The translations under genes were made by a program, and so were the position numbers. A stretch of DNA of 64,000 nt from Bacillota bacterium (GTDB lineage Bacteria > Bacillota > Clostridia > Christensenellales > CAG-138): positions 71,251 through 135,250 of the forward strand of contig JAEXEN010000018.1 in assembly GCA_023400985.1 (NCBI GenBank), in the 5' to 3' direction. Each line of letters starts with the position of its first letter. Within the stretch, counting starts at the first letter, position 1. Under the pieces are notes generated by a model. The model was given only the letters and a program-made list of their open reading frames with translations. It was not told where the DNA came from and did not search any database. Below are positions 17,429 to 25,508 of the stretch, in pieces.

Positions 17429-18601
17429 ATGAAGCTCACAAAAAAACAGGCGGCACGTTTTTTATTACACCGCCACGGTCTTTTAGGCGAGCCCGTCTAC
17501 AGCGGCAAAGAGGGTGCGCTCGCCTTTATCCATGATATCGGCGGCGTACAGTTCGACCCCGTGGACGCCTGCGGCAAAAACGCCGAGCTCGTGCTGCACT
17601 CCCGCGTGAAGGGCTTTCAAAAAAAAGATCTCGACGAACTTTTATATACGGACAGGGTACTTGTAGACTATTGGGATAAATGCATGTGCATTTTGCCCGT
17701 TTCCGTATGGCCGTATCTAAATCGCATGCGGCGATCCTGCATGCAGGGCTACTACTCGCGGCCCGAGGTAGCTGCGGGATATGCGCCGGTTTTTACCGCC
17801 ATTCGGGAGCGCGGCGCGCTGTGCTCGGCGGACGTGGAGATACCGCAAAGCGTGGAATGGCCATGGGGCGTAACGGCGCTTTCGCGGGCAGCCATGGAAT
17901 CGCTTTTCTACCGCGGCGAGCTCATTATCCACCACAAAAAAGGCGTCCGCAAGTATTACGACCTTCCGGAGCGTCACTTCGACCCGCTTCTGTTAAGCGC
18001 AGGCGATCCCAACCAAACGCTTGTCGATTATCATGCGTGGCATATCAAGCGCAGGATCGGCGCGGTAGGCCTACTATGGAACAAACCCTCCGACGCATTT
18101 TTAGGCATTCGCGAATTGAACGCGGAAAAACGAAACATTGCTTTTCAAGCGCTTGGGGCGGCAGGGGAGATATTCCCTGTCGAAATAGAGGGTATTTCCG
18201 CCGTTTTATACGCGCGAACAGAAGAGCTTCCCTCGCTCGAGACCGCCTTAAGCGACGCGCAATACCCCGAACGCATGGAGTTCATCGCACCGCTTGACAG
18301 CCTCCTCTGGGATAGGCGGCTCATTGAGGCTGTTTTCAGCTTCGATTACCGCTGGGAGATCTATACGCCCGAGGCAAAGCGCAAATATGGCTATTATGTG
18401 CTTCCGCTCTTGTTCGGCGAGGAATTCATCGGCCGCACAGAGGCCGTCAACGATCGCAAGAACAAGCGTTTACTCGTAAAAAACGTCTGGCTCGAAAAGG
18501 GCAAGAAGCTTCCCAGATGCGCTTTCCGCGCATACATCAAAAATTTTGCGGCGTGGAACAACTGCAAAGAGATTGTATACGAACAGGGTAGCGGTTTATA
18601 A
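17429..18601 (+). CDS. YcaQ/AlkX-type winged-helix DNA glycosylase family protein
   Basis: 390 residues of the HTH_42 superfamily (YcaQ, AlkZ). Recognisable are the N-terminal KKQAARFLLHRHGL helix, IHDIGGVQFDPVD (residues 34-45), YWDKCMCILP and later RMEFIAPLDSLLWDRRLIEAVFSFDYRWEIYTP, a hallmark of the family C-terminus. The catalytic motif reads Q41-F42-D43, the Q-x-D form reported for AlkX/YcaQ enzymes that unhook interstrand crosslinks, rather than the Q-x-Q form of AlkZ. A role in alkylation or crosslink repair is therefore likely, but the substrate is not proven. AAGGGG precedes the ATG. The gene is monocistronic or read with the next lipoprotein gene. Confidence 0.82.
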   Translation: MKLTKKQAARFLLHRHGLLGEPVYSGKEGALAFIHDIGGVQFDPVDACGKNAELVLHSRVKGFQKKDLDELLYTDRVLVDYWDKCMCILPVSVWPYLNRMRRSCMQGYYSRPEVAAGYAPVFTAIRERGALCSADVEIPQSVEWPWGVTALSRAAMESLFYRGELIIHHKKGVRKYYDLPERHFDPLLLSAGDPNQTLVDYHAWHIKRRIGAVGLLWNKPSDAFLGIRELNAEKRNIAFQALGAAGEIFPVEIEGISAVLYARTEELPSLETALSDAQYPERMEFIAPLDSLLWDRRLIEAVFSFDYRWEIYTPEAKRKYGYYVLPLLFGEEFIGRTEAVNDRKNKRLLVKNVWLEKGKKLPRCAFRAYIKNFAAWNNCKEIVYEQGSGL

Positions 18602-18648
18602 TGGAAACGAAATAACATATTATGCTAACGTAAGGGGAGGATATCGGT

Positions 18649-19197
18649 ATGGTGCGAAACAGACGTTTCTTCTATGTTGTTTTATCCTTGCTGTTGGCAT
18701 GCTTCTTCCTGAGCGGCTGTGCTGTCCGCGGGCCGCAGACCGGCGACGTCAAAGAAGACTTTCTGACGGTCTACGGCACCTACAATTATGAAGGGCGCTA
18801 TGAAGTTTTTCGGGAAAACCTTGAAAATGCGTCGGAAGATACGACCCGTAAGAAGCTTACGGCCGCGATGGACGAATACTATGCCTGCCTGCGTGATTAT
18901 GTGAGCGAGGATCTTTATCAAAACATGTGCGCAGACAGAGCGATTTACAAATATGAGGAATATGCCGACGAGAACGGGTACAGCTACCGCACGGACGGAT
19001 TCGAGTTTACGGAATACGCAAAAAACGGCGACGAGACCACATACAGCTTCGTTGCGCATCTGATTCTCACCGACGCTGACGGCCTCGAGGAACGCGGAAC
19101 AGTTCAGGGACAGATCACCGTGCAGGAAAAGGATAGGGGAGCCTGCGTTGCGAACTTCTATCTGTCGTCGATCGGCTTCGTGCCCGATAAAGCATAA
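18649..19197 (+). CDS. Hypothetical lipoprotein
   Basis: 182 residues with a lipoprotein signal peptide: MVRNRRFF, a hydrophobic core and lipobox LSGC (Cys24). The mature part has alpha-helical, Tyr- and Glu-rich sequence followed by FTEYAKNGDETTYSFVAHLILTD and GTVQGQITVQEKD, which suggests a beta-sheet half like NTF2-fold or cystatin-like domains. I do not recognise a family. GGGGAGG lies upstream of the ATG. A bidirectional terminator follows. Confidence 0.75.
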   Translation: MVRNRRFFYVVLSLLLACFFLSGCAVRGPQTGDVKEDFLTVYGTYNYEGRYEVFRENLENASEDTTRKKLTAAMDEYYACLRDYVSEDLYQNMCADRAIYKYEEYADENGYSYRTDGFEFTEYAKNGDETTYSFVAHLILTDADGLEERGTVQGQITVQEKDRGACVANFYLSSIGFVPDKA

Positions 19198-19207
19198 CAC
19201 ACATGTA

Positions 19208-19236
19208 AAAGGGGCTGCGCTGCAGCCCCTTTTTTG
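19208..19236. terminator. Bidirectional terminator between converging genes
   Basis: GGGGCTGC/GCAGCCCC stem with TTTTTT on the plus side and TTTT on the minus side; it ends the lipoprotein gene and the nucleoside operon. Confidence 0.85.
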
Positions 19237-19246
19237 TATATATCGT

Positions 19247-19663
19247 TTATTTCTTGTTTCCCATCAACAGCATTTCCACGCGCTCACCGACCTGCGAAAA
19301 CGGGCAGGAAAACCGTTCCAGAACGGGATGGTGGTAAAATACGCAGGTGTCCTTGCCGTACAGGAACTCCTTACCGGTCTCCGACCAGACGATGATGCGC
19401 TTGTTGGAACGGGAGGCGAGGGCAAGGCCAAGCTCTGTATGCGTGCCGCATCCGCCGGGTAAAAGCACCACCACAAGCTCCGCGTCGCAAACGGCGCGGA
19501 CCTCATTGAGCGATACCGCAGTAAGCACTTCCTCACCGCTTTCGCGCACGTCGCCGTGCAAGGTCCAGTCATACGTGACCGAATGGCCGATTTGGGATAG
19601 ATGGTCGATTAATTTTTTTGCGAGCTCCTTGTTTCCAAGCCCACTTGCCACATAAAATCTCAT
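19247..19663 (-). CDS. Nucleoside 2-deoxyribosyltransferase-like protein
   Basis: 138 residues from the ATG at 19663, which overlaps the tdk stop as ATGA and has AGAGGG upstream; a longer in-frame opening would lie inside tdk. The fold of nucleoside 2-deoxyribosyltransferases and DNPH1-like hydrolases is visible: FYVASGLGNKELAKKL at the N-terminus, a VTYDWTLHGD strand, DAELVVVLLPGGCGTHTELGLAL with the conserved Glu after GTHT, and a C-terminal helix. It probably cleaves or exchanges the base of a deoxynucleoside or deoxynucleotide. Its place at the end of a nucleoside uptake and thymidine kinase operon fits deoxynucleoside salvage. Confidence 0.72.
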   Translation of the reverse strand: MRFYVASGLGNKELAKKLIDHLSQIGHSVTYDWTLHGDVRESGEEVLTAVSLNEVRAVCDAELVVVLLPGGCGTHTELGLALASRSNKRIIVWSETGKEFLYGKDTCVFYHHPVLERFSCPFSQVGERVEMLLMGNKK

Positions 19664-20244
19664 AATGTTTTCCCTCTGAACGCGGGGCCGGGGTCCCCTT
19701 CGCGCCAATGTTTTCTGCAAAGCCCCACATATTTATCGCCCGCGCCCAGAACCACCTGTTCACCGACCTTTGTTATACCGCCCTTGCCGTCGAGCCGCGC
19801 GTTGCAGGTAGCCTTTTTACCGCACCAGCAGATGGTCTTCACTTCTTCTATGGTATCCGCCCATGCCATAAGCCAATGGCTTCCGGAAAAAAAGTTGCCC
19901 TGAAAATCGGCCCGCAGCCCATAGCAGATGACGGGTACATTGTAATCATCCACAAGCTCTACGAGGAGCTCAACGTCCGATTTGGAAAGGAACTGCGCTT
20001 CGTCCACGATGATGCAGTCGTACGCTTTGCGCTTGACCGCATCAATATCCATTTCGTGGAAAAGCACGCACTCGTCATTCAACCCGCTTCGCGACCTCAT
20101 GGTATGTACGCCGTCACGCGTATCGATAGCGGGCTTTACAAGAAGCGCCCTTTGGCCCTGCTCGCCATAGTTGTACTTCACCATGATGGCGTTTGCGGTT
20201 TTGCTGGAGCTCATAGCTCCGTAACGGAAATACAGTTTTGCCAT
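19660..20244 (-). CDS. tdk: Thymidine kinase, type II
   Basis: 194 residues, the usual size. The P-loop reads RYGAMSSSKTA (the family form G-x-M-x-S-x-K-T/S), followed by IDTRDGVHTMRSRSG, DEAQFL (Walker B with catalytic Glu), and the zinc-binding lobe CWCGKKATCNAR with C-x-x-H near the end. Thymidine kinase phosphorylates thymidine from salvage. It starts 12 bases after the permease gene and overlaps the next gene by four bases, so it is part of the nucleoside transport operon. The association with an importer argues that imported deoxynucleosides are phosphorylated at once. Confidence 0.95.
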   Translation of the reverse strand: MAKLYFRYGAMSSSKTANAIMVKYNYGEQGQRALLVKPAIDTRDGVHTMRSRSGLNDECVLFHEMDIDAVKRKAYDCIIVDEAQFLSKSDVELLVELVDDYNVPVICYGLRADFQGNFFSGSHWLMAWADTIEEVKTICWCGKKATCNARLDGKGGITKVGEQVVLGAGDKYVGLCRKHWREGDPGPAFRGKTL

Positions 20245-20256
20245 AGTATAATAACC

Positions 20257-21243
20257 TTACCGCTGCCCCTTATCGTATGGGATGCCCTCTGCCTTCGGCG
20301 CTCGGGATTTTTTGGAAGTAAGCACGAGTACGACCATTGTCACAAGGTAGGGGAGCATAAGGTAGATGTACTCGCTGGAATTCACATTGGAGAAATTTGG
20401 CAGGAAGGGGATACTGGCGCTGTAGGAACCGATGATCTTGAACAGCGCAAAGAACAGCGACGCGCCTAAGATATTGAGCGGTTTCCAGTTGCCAAATATC
20501 ATCACCGCCAAGGCCAAAAAGCCGTAACCGGCAACGGTGGACTGGAATCCGGCGCCGGCCGCCATCGTGTAAGCAAACCCGCCGATACCTCCGAGGATAC
20601 CCGAAATGAATACGCCCGCATAACGCATTTTATAGACGTTGATGCCCACGGAATCAGCCGCTTGCGGGTGCTCGCCGCAACTTCTCAGGCGCAGACCGAA
20701 CTGGGTCTTATAGAGCACCACGATCGCCGCAGTCAGGAGAAGGATCGCGATAGGCGTGGTGAGATAGAAGCTTTTGAACACCAAATTCTGCCAAAAGCTA
20801 TCCTGTACCACAATGCCGAAATTCGATTGCGTGATACGCACCCAACTCGGGATCAGGATAGTGGTCTGTCCCTGACCCTGGACTGCCCAGGATACGGTGA
20901 TGGCGAGCGCCGGCGCCAACATATTGAGCGCAGTGCCGCCGATGGTTTGATCCGCTTTAAGATTGATGGAGGCGAAAGCTAAAAGCAACGAAAAGATCGC
21001 ACCCGAGAAGGCGGCAACCAAAACGGCAAGGAACACGCCAAGCATTGGGTTAGCTACACCCCAACCGGCGGCATCCAGCGCGCGCAGGAAGAGGCAGCTG
21101 AACAGCGCGCCCACCACCATAATTCCCTCAAGGGCGATGTTGATAACACCGCTTCGCTCGGAAAACATACCGCCCAACGCCACCAGAAGCAGCGGAATGG
21201 CAAATGCAACTGTCGCACTTAAAATATCGGCCAAAACACTCAT
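20257..21243 (-). CDS. Nucleoside ABC transporter permease (NupQ/YufQ-like)
   Basis: 328 residues with eight or more membrane helices of the BPD_transp_2 branched-chain/nucleoside permease family. Family marks include ERSGVINIALEGIMVVGA at the N-terminus, NLKADQTIGGTALNMLAPA, and LRSCGEHPQAADSVGINVYKMRYAGVFISG, the cytoplasmic coupling loop. Second permease of a BMP-type nucleoside importer. It overlaps the preceding permease stop by four bases. Length and motif order agree with NupQ of Bacillus. Confidence 0.88.
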   Translation of the reverse strand: MSVLADILSATVAFAIPLLLVALGGMFSERSGVINIALEGIMVVGALFSCLFLRALDAAGWGVANPMLGVFLAVLVAAFSGAIFSLLLAFASINLKADQTIGGTALNMLAPALAITVSWAVQGQGQTTILIPSWVRITQSNFGIVVQDSFWQNLVFKSFYLTTPIAILLLTAAIVVLYKTQFGLRLRSCGEHPQAADSVGINVYKMRYAGVFISGILGGIGGFAYTMAAGAGFQSTVAGYGFLALAVMIFGNWKPLNILGASLFFALFKIIGSYSASIPFLPNFSNVNSSEYIYLMLPYLVTMVVLVLTSKKSRAPKAEGIPYDKGQR

Positions 21244-22385
21244 GCTTGCTTCTCCTCCTTCATAGCTGACTCCGCGGCGCCATCGGTCATGTCGGATGCG
21301 TCTTTCGACTTGATTACCCTTGCGATCAGGTTTCGCATCAGAAGCGCAAAAGCCGCCAGATAGATAATTGCCGAGATAATGATATCGATGATCTCCTTTA
21401 CAAATTCGGGCTGCATGGCGTCGCCGCCCACCTGTATATAGGAAATGAACAATGCGCTGAAAATGGTGCCCAATGGGTGAGAGGATGCCAAAAGCGCTGT
21501 AGGTATACCGTTAAAGCCCATAGCGAGCAGCGATTTTACCAGCGTATACTGCGCCGTACCGCTCAAATAGTAAATACCGCCGCCGATGCCGGAAAGCGCG
21601 CCTGCAATCACCATAGAAAGCACGATGTTACGTTTGGCATTGATGCCGGCATATACGCTCGCGTTGCGGTTGTAACCGCAGGCTTTGAGCTCATAGCCAA
21701 AAGTAGTTTTGGAAAGGATAATCCAAATAATGATCGCAAAAAGGATGGCAAAAAATATGCCGATGTTCATGTAGTTGGAGTGCATCAATTCATCGAGCCC
21801 CGCCTTGGGTATCATGCCACCGGGGTTCACGGTCGCGATCGGCGCGGTACGGTCCTTGTTCGAGAAACCCCAAAAATCAGCCAGCATCATAGGCATGTTG
21901 TTGATGGACAGGTTTACTGCAAAAAGGCCGACCCAGTTAAACATAATAGAGGTAATGACCTCGTTCACGTTAAATCGCGCTTTAAAGATACCCGGGATGG
22001 CCCCCCACACGGCACCGCCGATCATAGCGGCCAGAAGCCCCACATACCATGGAAGTTTGAACTGAATCACAGCCACTAGCGCACAAAAACTGCCAATCGT
22101 ATACTGGCCGGTCGCGCCGATATTAAAAAGGCCCGTTTTGAATGCGAACCCAACTGAAAGGCCCGTGAAAATGAGCGGCGCGCTCTGGTAAAGCACCTTC
22201 GCCAGCTTATCGAGCGAACCGAGGCCTGCTGTGAGTATCTTCCCGAAGCCGTTCATAGCATATGGAGCATTGAAAGCGAGCAAGAGGATAAGTCCCACGA
22301 TCAAGCCCACGATAACGGAGGCGATGGACGCTAAACAGCTTGTAAAGCCCGGGCTGTGGATTAAACGCTCAAGCTTATGTTTCAT
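21240..22385 (-). CDS. Nucleoside ABC transporter permease (NupP/YufP-like)
   Basis: 381 residues of the same permease family, with an N-terminal extension before the first helix (LASIASVIVGLIVGLILLLAFNAP). Marks are GLFNIGATGQYTIGSFCA, FNVNEVITSIMFNWVGLF and LKACGYNRNASVYAGINAKRNIVLSMVIAGALSG, the coupling loop. It pairs with the next permease as the heterodimeric membrane part of the importer. ATG overlaps the ATPase stop by four bases. The charged C-terminal tail is typical for first permeases of this type. Confidence 0.88.
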   Translation of the reverse strand: MKHKLERLIHSPGFTSCLASIASVIVGLIVGLILLLAFNAPYAMNGFGKILTAGLGSLDKLAKVLYQSAPLIFTGLSVGFAFKTGLFNIGATGQYTIGSFCALVAVIQFKLPWYVGLLAAMIGGAVWGAIPGIFKARFNVNEVITSIMFNWVGLFAVNLSINNMPMMLADFWGFSNKDRTAPIATVNPGGMIPKAGLDELMHSNYMNIGIFFAILFAIIIWIILSKTTFGYELKACGYNRNASVYAGINAKRNIVLSMVIAGALSGIGGGIYYLSGTAQYTLVKSLLAMGFNGIPTALLASSHPLGTIFSALFISYIQVGGDAMQPEFVKEIIDIIISAIIYLAAFALLMRNLIARVIKSKDASDMTDGAAESAMKEEKQA

Positions 22386-23920
22386 GCGATCTCCTCCTTG
22401 GTCTGCCGCTTGGCCCCCGCCATGTAAAGGCCGAGTTCCTCCACGGTCGTCTTTTTGGGGTCAAATTCTCCCACAATCTCACCCTCATACATAACAAGGA
22501 TGCGGTCGCTCACGTTCATCACCTCGTCGAGTTCCAGAGAAACCAGAAGTACGGCTTTCCCCTCGTCGCGCTCGGCTACGAGCTGTTTGTGGATGTATTC
22601 GATGGCGCCTACATCAAGGCCGCGGGTGGGCTGTACGGATACGAGAAGCTCGGGAGCTTTGTCGATCTCGCGGGCGACGATAGCCTTTTGCTGGTTTCCG
22701 CCCGACATGCTACGCGCTTTCGTCACGGGGCCTTGACCGGAGCGGATATCGTATTGATTGATGAGGTGTTTCGCATAGCTTCGGACCTCATCTTTTTTAA
22801 TAAAGCCGTTATGCTGGAACCTTGGCTGCCAATACCTCTGAAGCACGAGGTTTTCCTCAAGCGAATAGTCGAGCACGAGCCCGTATTTATGTCTGTCCTC
22901 CGGAATATGGCTCATGCCAAGCTTACTGCGTTCCCGAATGGAAGCGGAGGTGATATCTGTGCCACAAAGCATGATGCGACCCGCGCTCATCTTTTCAAGA
23001 CCGGTCAGCGCGGCGACAAACTCGCTTTGCCCGTTGCCCTCAATGCCCGCCAGGCATACGATCTCGCCGCGGCGGACTTGCATTGAAACGTTCTTCACGG
23101 CGTTATTTTTATGGAGCTTGCTGGAAACGGTGAGATTCTTCACATCGAGCACCGCTTCACCGGGCTGGATCGAAGCCTTTTCTACCTCGAAGCTGACGGA
23201 TCTACCCACCATCATTCGGGAAAGCTCCTCCTTGTCGGTATCCTTGATGTCTACCGTGCCGACGCATTTGCCCTTTCTTAAAACCGTGCAGCGGTCCGCT
23301 ACAGCCATGATTTCGTTGAGCTTATGCGTGATGAAGAGGATGGATTTTCCCTCCTCGGTAAAGGCGCGCATGATGGCCATCAATTCCTCGATCTCCTGCG
23401 GGGTCAAGACGGCAGTAGGTTCGTCAAAAATAAGGATATCGTTATCGCGATAAAGCATTTTTAGAATCTCTACCCTCTGCTGCATACCTACGGAGATATC
23501 TTCAATGAGCGCGTCCGGGTCCACCTTGAGGCCGTATTTATCCGAAAGAGCCATCACTTTGGAGCGGGCTTCCTTTTTTTGCAGGAAACCAAGTTTGTTG
23601 GGCTCCACGCCTAAAATGATATTGTCGAGCACCGTGAACACTTCAACGAGCTTAAAATGCTGGTGCACCATGCCGATGTGGAGCGCGTTGGCGTCGTTCG
23701 GGTTTTTGATATGTACGACCTCGCCGTTTTTCTTGATAACGCCCTTTTCCGGCTGGTACAGCCCGAACAGCACGCTCATCAGCGTGCTTTTCCCCGCACC
23801 GTTTTCCCCCAAAAGCGCGTGAACCTCGCCCTGCCTGAGCCGCAAGGTGATGTCATCGTTTGCCTTGATGCCGGGAAATTCCTTGGTGATGTTCAACATC
23901 TCGATAACATATTCGCTCAT
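22382..23920 (-). CDS. Nucleoside ABC transporter ATPase, two fused domains (NupO/YufO-like)
   Basis: 512 residues from the ATG at 23920, with GAGGGG upstream; an in-frame start nine codons earlier has no ribosome site. There are two ATP-binding cassettes. The first has GENGAGKSTLMSVLFGLYQP (Walker A), IDVGMQQRVEILK-type signature and ILIFDEPTAVLTPQE (Walker B). The second has a degenerate Walker A (LAGIEGNGQSE), signature MSGGNQQKAIVARE and VSVQPTRGLD in place of the Walker B. This arrangement is standard for sugar/nucleoside importers. It energises the two permeases encoded downstream. Confidence 0.92.
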   Translation of the reverse strand: MSEYVIEMLNITKEFPGIKANDDITLRLRQGEVHALLGENGAGKSTLMSVLFGLYQPEKGVIKKNGEVVHIKNPNDANALHIGMVHQHFKLVEVFTVLDNIILGVEPNKLGFLQKKEARSKVMALSDKYGLKVDPDALIEDISVGMQQRVEILKMLYRDNDILIFDEPTAVLTPQEIEELMAIMRAFTEEGKSILFITHKLNEIMAVADRCTVLRKGKCVGTVDIKDTDKEELSRMMVGRSVSFEVEKASIQPGEAVLDVKNLTVSSKLHKNNAVKNVSMQVRRGEIVCLAGIEGNGQSEFVAALTGLEKMSAGRIMLCGTDITSASIRERSKLGMSHIPEDRHKYGLVLDYSLEENLVLQRYWQPRFQHNGFIKKDEVRSYAKHLINQYDIRSGQGPVTKARSMSGGNQQKAIVAREIDKAPELLVSVQPTRGLDVGAIEYIHKQLVAERDEGKAVLLVSLELDEVMNVSDRILVMYEGEIVGEFDPKKTTVEELGLYMAGAKRQTKEEIA

Positions 23921-24015
23921 GTTTGATCCCCTCAGGAGGTCGGGCAAACGCCCGACATAAGTTTATGTATAGAAAGAAATAATTGCGTGATTGTGATCGG
24001 CAGGAATTTTGAAAT

Positions 24016-24039
24016 GGGGCTGGGCCTTGGCCCAGCCCC
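24016..24039 (-). terminator. Intercistronic hairpin between the binding protein and ATPase genes
   Basis: An uninterrupted palindrome with 11-bp arms (GGGGCTGGGCC) and a TT loop, with no strong T-run on the minus strand. More likely a processing, stabilising or partial-termination hairpin than a full terminator; it would allow excess binding protein relative to transporter. Confidence 0.65.
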
Positions 24040-24068
24040 ATCTTAGGTTTCTTAAGTTTGTTTAGGCT

Positions 24069-25127
24069 TTAACCCTGATAGTCCACGGCGATCTCCACGG
24101 TGGGCTCAACATCGATGGCGTTGGAGACGACGATCTCACCGGACTTCACCTTGGCATAGAGAGCATCATATTCGGCAACGGTGAAGGTGCTCAAGCGCCA
24201 GGAATCCGTAGCGGTGGGCAGACCTACGCAGTCATTTGATACGCCATATACGATCTGCTGACCGGCGAATTCGGCAGGCCATACGAGGTTGTTCTTGTAG
24301 AGCGCATCAAGAGACAGCTGGACGGAGGGGGCGAGCGCTTTCATGGCGGAGGTGATAATAAGCTCGGACTCGGCGGATTGATCACTGTCAACACCGATGA
24401 CCTTGCCGTTAGCTTCCTGTGCCGCACCGATAGCGGAGAGGTAGATGCCGCCGCCGCAAGCAAACACGACTTCCGTGCCTTCGGTATACCAGCCGCTCAT
24501 CTTGGTCTTGATGTCATCGCCGGGGGCGAAGGAGCCGCAGTACCAGTACTTGATCTGTACGTCGTTTACAACGCCTAGTTCCTTTGCAGCTTCATTTGCA
24601 CCCTGAACGAAGCCGTAACCGTAACGCTGCACGGCCGGAACAGCCATACCGCCCAAGAAACCAAGCTTCCTGTAGCCATCCTTGACGGCGGCGTAACCGG
24701 CAAAATAACCGGCCTGTTCTTCCTGATAGGTAACGAGATTGGTGTTGGCGGCGGGGGTCATATCACCGGTGCTGACATCCAGCGCAAGGAACATAACATC
24801 GGGATACTCTGCCTGTACGGTGGTGACGGCGCCGGCAAACATGAAGCCCGGGCATACGACCACTTTTGCGCCCTTATCGATAGCACCCTTGATGGTCTCG
24901 ACACGGGCCTCGTCGCTGTCCTCGGAAGGACGGTAATAATTGAAGGTTTTCCCATTCGCTTCGGCATAGGCTTTCACGCCTTCCCATGCGCCCTGATTGA
25001 AGGACTTGTCGTCGATGTTGCCGACATCGGTGACAAGCGCGATCTCATAGGTTTCCGCAGGGGCACAAGCGGCAGCTGCACCCAGCACGAATACGAGCGC
25101 CAGCAACATTGCGGCTAGCTTTTTCAT
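24069..25127 (-). CDS. BMP-family nucleoside-binding lipoprotein (PnrA/NupN-like)
   Basis: 352 residues. A lipoprotein signal peptide ends in GAAAAC (Cys21 as probable lipidated residue), followed by APAETYEIALVTDVGNIDDKSFNQGAWEGVKAY, the defining N-terminal motif of BMP/PnrA/Med proteins. Further marks are VVCPGFMFAGAV, YQEEQAGYFAGYAA, GGMAVPAVQRYGYGFVQGA and VIGVDSDQS, which line the purine-nucleoside pocket in relatives. It captures nucleosides outside the cell for the importer encoded downstream. The promoter lies about 50 bases upstream. Ligand specificity (purine or broader) cannot be fixed here. Confidence 0.92.
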   Translation of the reverse strand: MKKLAAMLLALVFVLGAAAACAPAETYEIALVTDVGNIDDKSFNQGAWEGVKAYAEANGKTFNYYRPSEDSDEARVETIKGAIDKGAKVVVCPGFMFAGAVTTVQAEYPDVMFLALDVSTGDMTPAANTNLVTYQEEQAGYFAGYAAVKDGYRKLGFLGGMAVPAVQRYGYGFVQGANEAAKELGVVNDVQIKYWYCGSFAPGDDIKTKMSGWYTEGTEVVFACGGGIYLSAIGAAQEANGKVIGVDSDQSAESELIITSAMKALAPSVQLSLDALYKNNLVWPAEFAGQQIVYGVSNDCVGLPTATDSWRLSTFTVAEYDALYAKVKSGEIVVSNAIDVEPTVEIAVDYQG

Positions 25128-25177
25128 TGGATTTCCTCCTAAGTTATGTTTTGCCGTGCTTTAGCACGACCAATGTT

Positions 25178-25205
25178 ATTTTATCAGATGTCTATGATTT
25201 TTGAA
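25178..25205 (-). promoter_or_regulatory. Candidate promoter of the nucleoside operon
   Basis: On the minus strand, -35 TTCAAA (25205-25200), 16-base spacer, -10 TAAAAT (25183-25178). I see no purine riboswitch in the leader. With the element at 25313-25478 this accounts for the 25128-25508 gap. Confidence 0.4.
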
Positions 25206-25312
25206 AGTCTATTTCAAAAATATATGTATGGTTTCAAACGTGCGAAATATCCGCATTCTTTACATTTTTGACGGATGCATGTCAAAAAGGAATTGTAGAA
25301 TCAATAAAACAT

Positions 25313-25478
25313 GGTACAATAACCGCAGGCGGTTATTGTACGGTTTATTTTAGGCGCGTGCGATTTTCGCCTTCGGCGAACGCGCAAGGCCGCAGGCCTC
25401 GGCCCGTAGGGCTCCGGCTTCGCCGGACACGCACATGCGCAATTGTACCATAGCCGCAAAGCGGCTAGGTACAATAAC
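25313..25478. repeat. Compound palindromic intergenic element 1
   Basis: Left hairpin: 13-bp perfect stem GTACAATAACCGC (25314-25326) pairing with 25329-25341 around AG. Right hairpin: GTACC-TAGCCGC pairing across AAA (25445-25472), with one unpaired A. Between them lies a GC-rich block: imperfect arms GCGCGTGCG (25353-25361) and CGCACATGCGC (25430-25440), a TTCGCC/GGCGAA hairpin, and a core module at 25384-25428 made of three small palindromes. The 11-mer GGTACAATAAC occurs directly repeated at both ends (25313-25323 and 25468-25478). No coding capacity is apparent. It fits a non-autonomous mobile or REP-like structured repeat. Confidence 0.75.
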
Positions 25479-25508
25479 AAAAAGTATTCTACGGGTAGAG
25501 GACCATCC

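Noticed and set aside
25128..25312. Purine riboswitch ahead of the nucleoside operon
   Set aside because: The conserved purine-aptamer junction sequences are not present on the minus strand.
25353..25440. CRISPR-like or tandem repeat array
   Set aside because: The repeats are palindromic and nested, with no regular spacers and no cas genes anywhere in the window.
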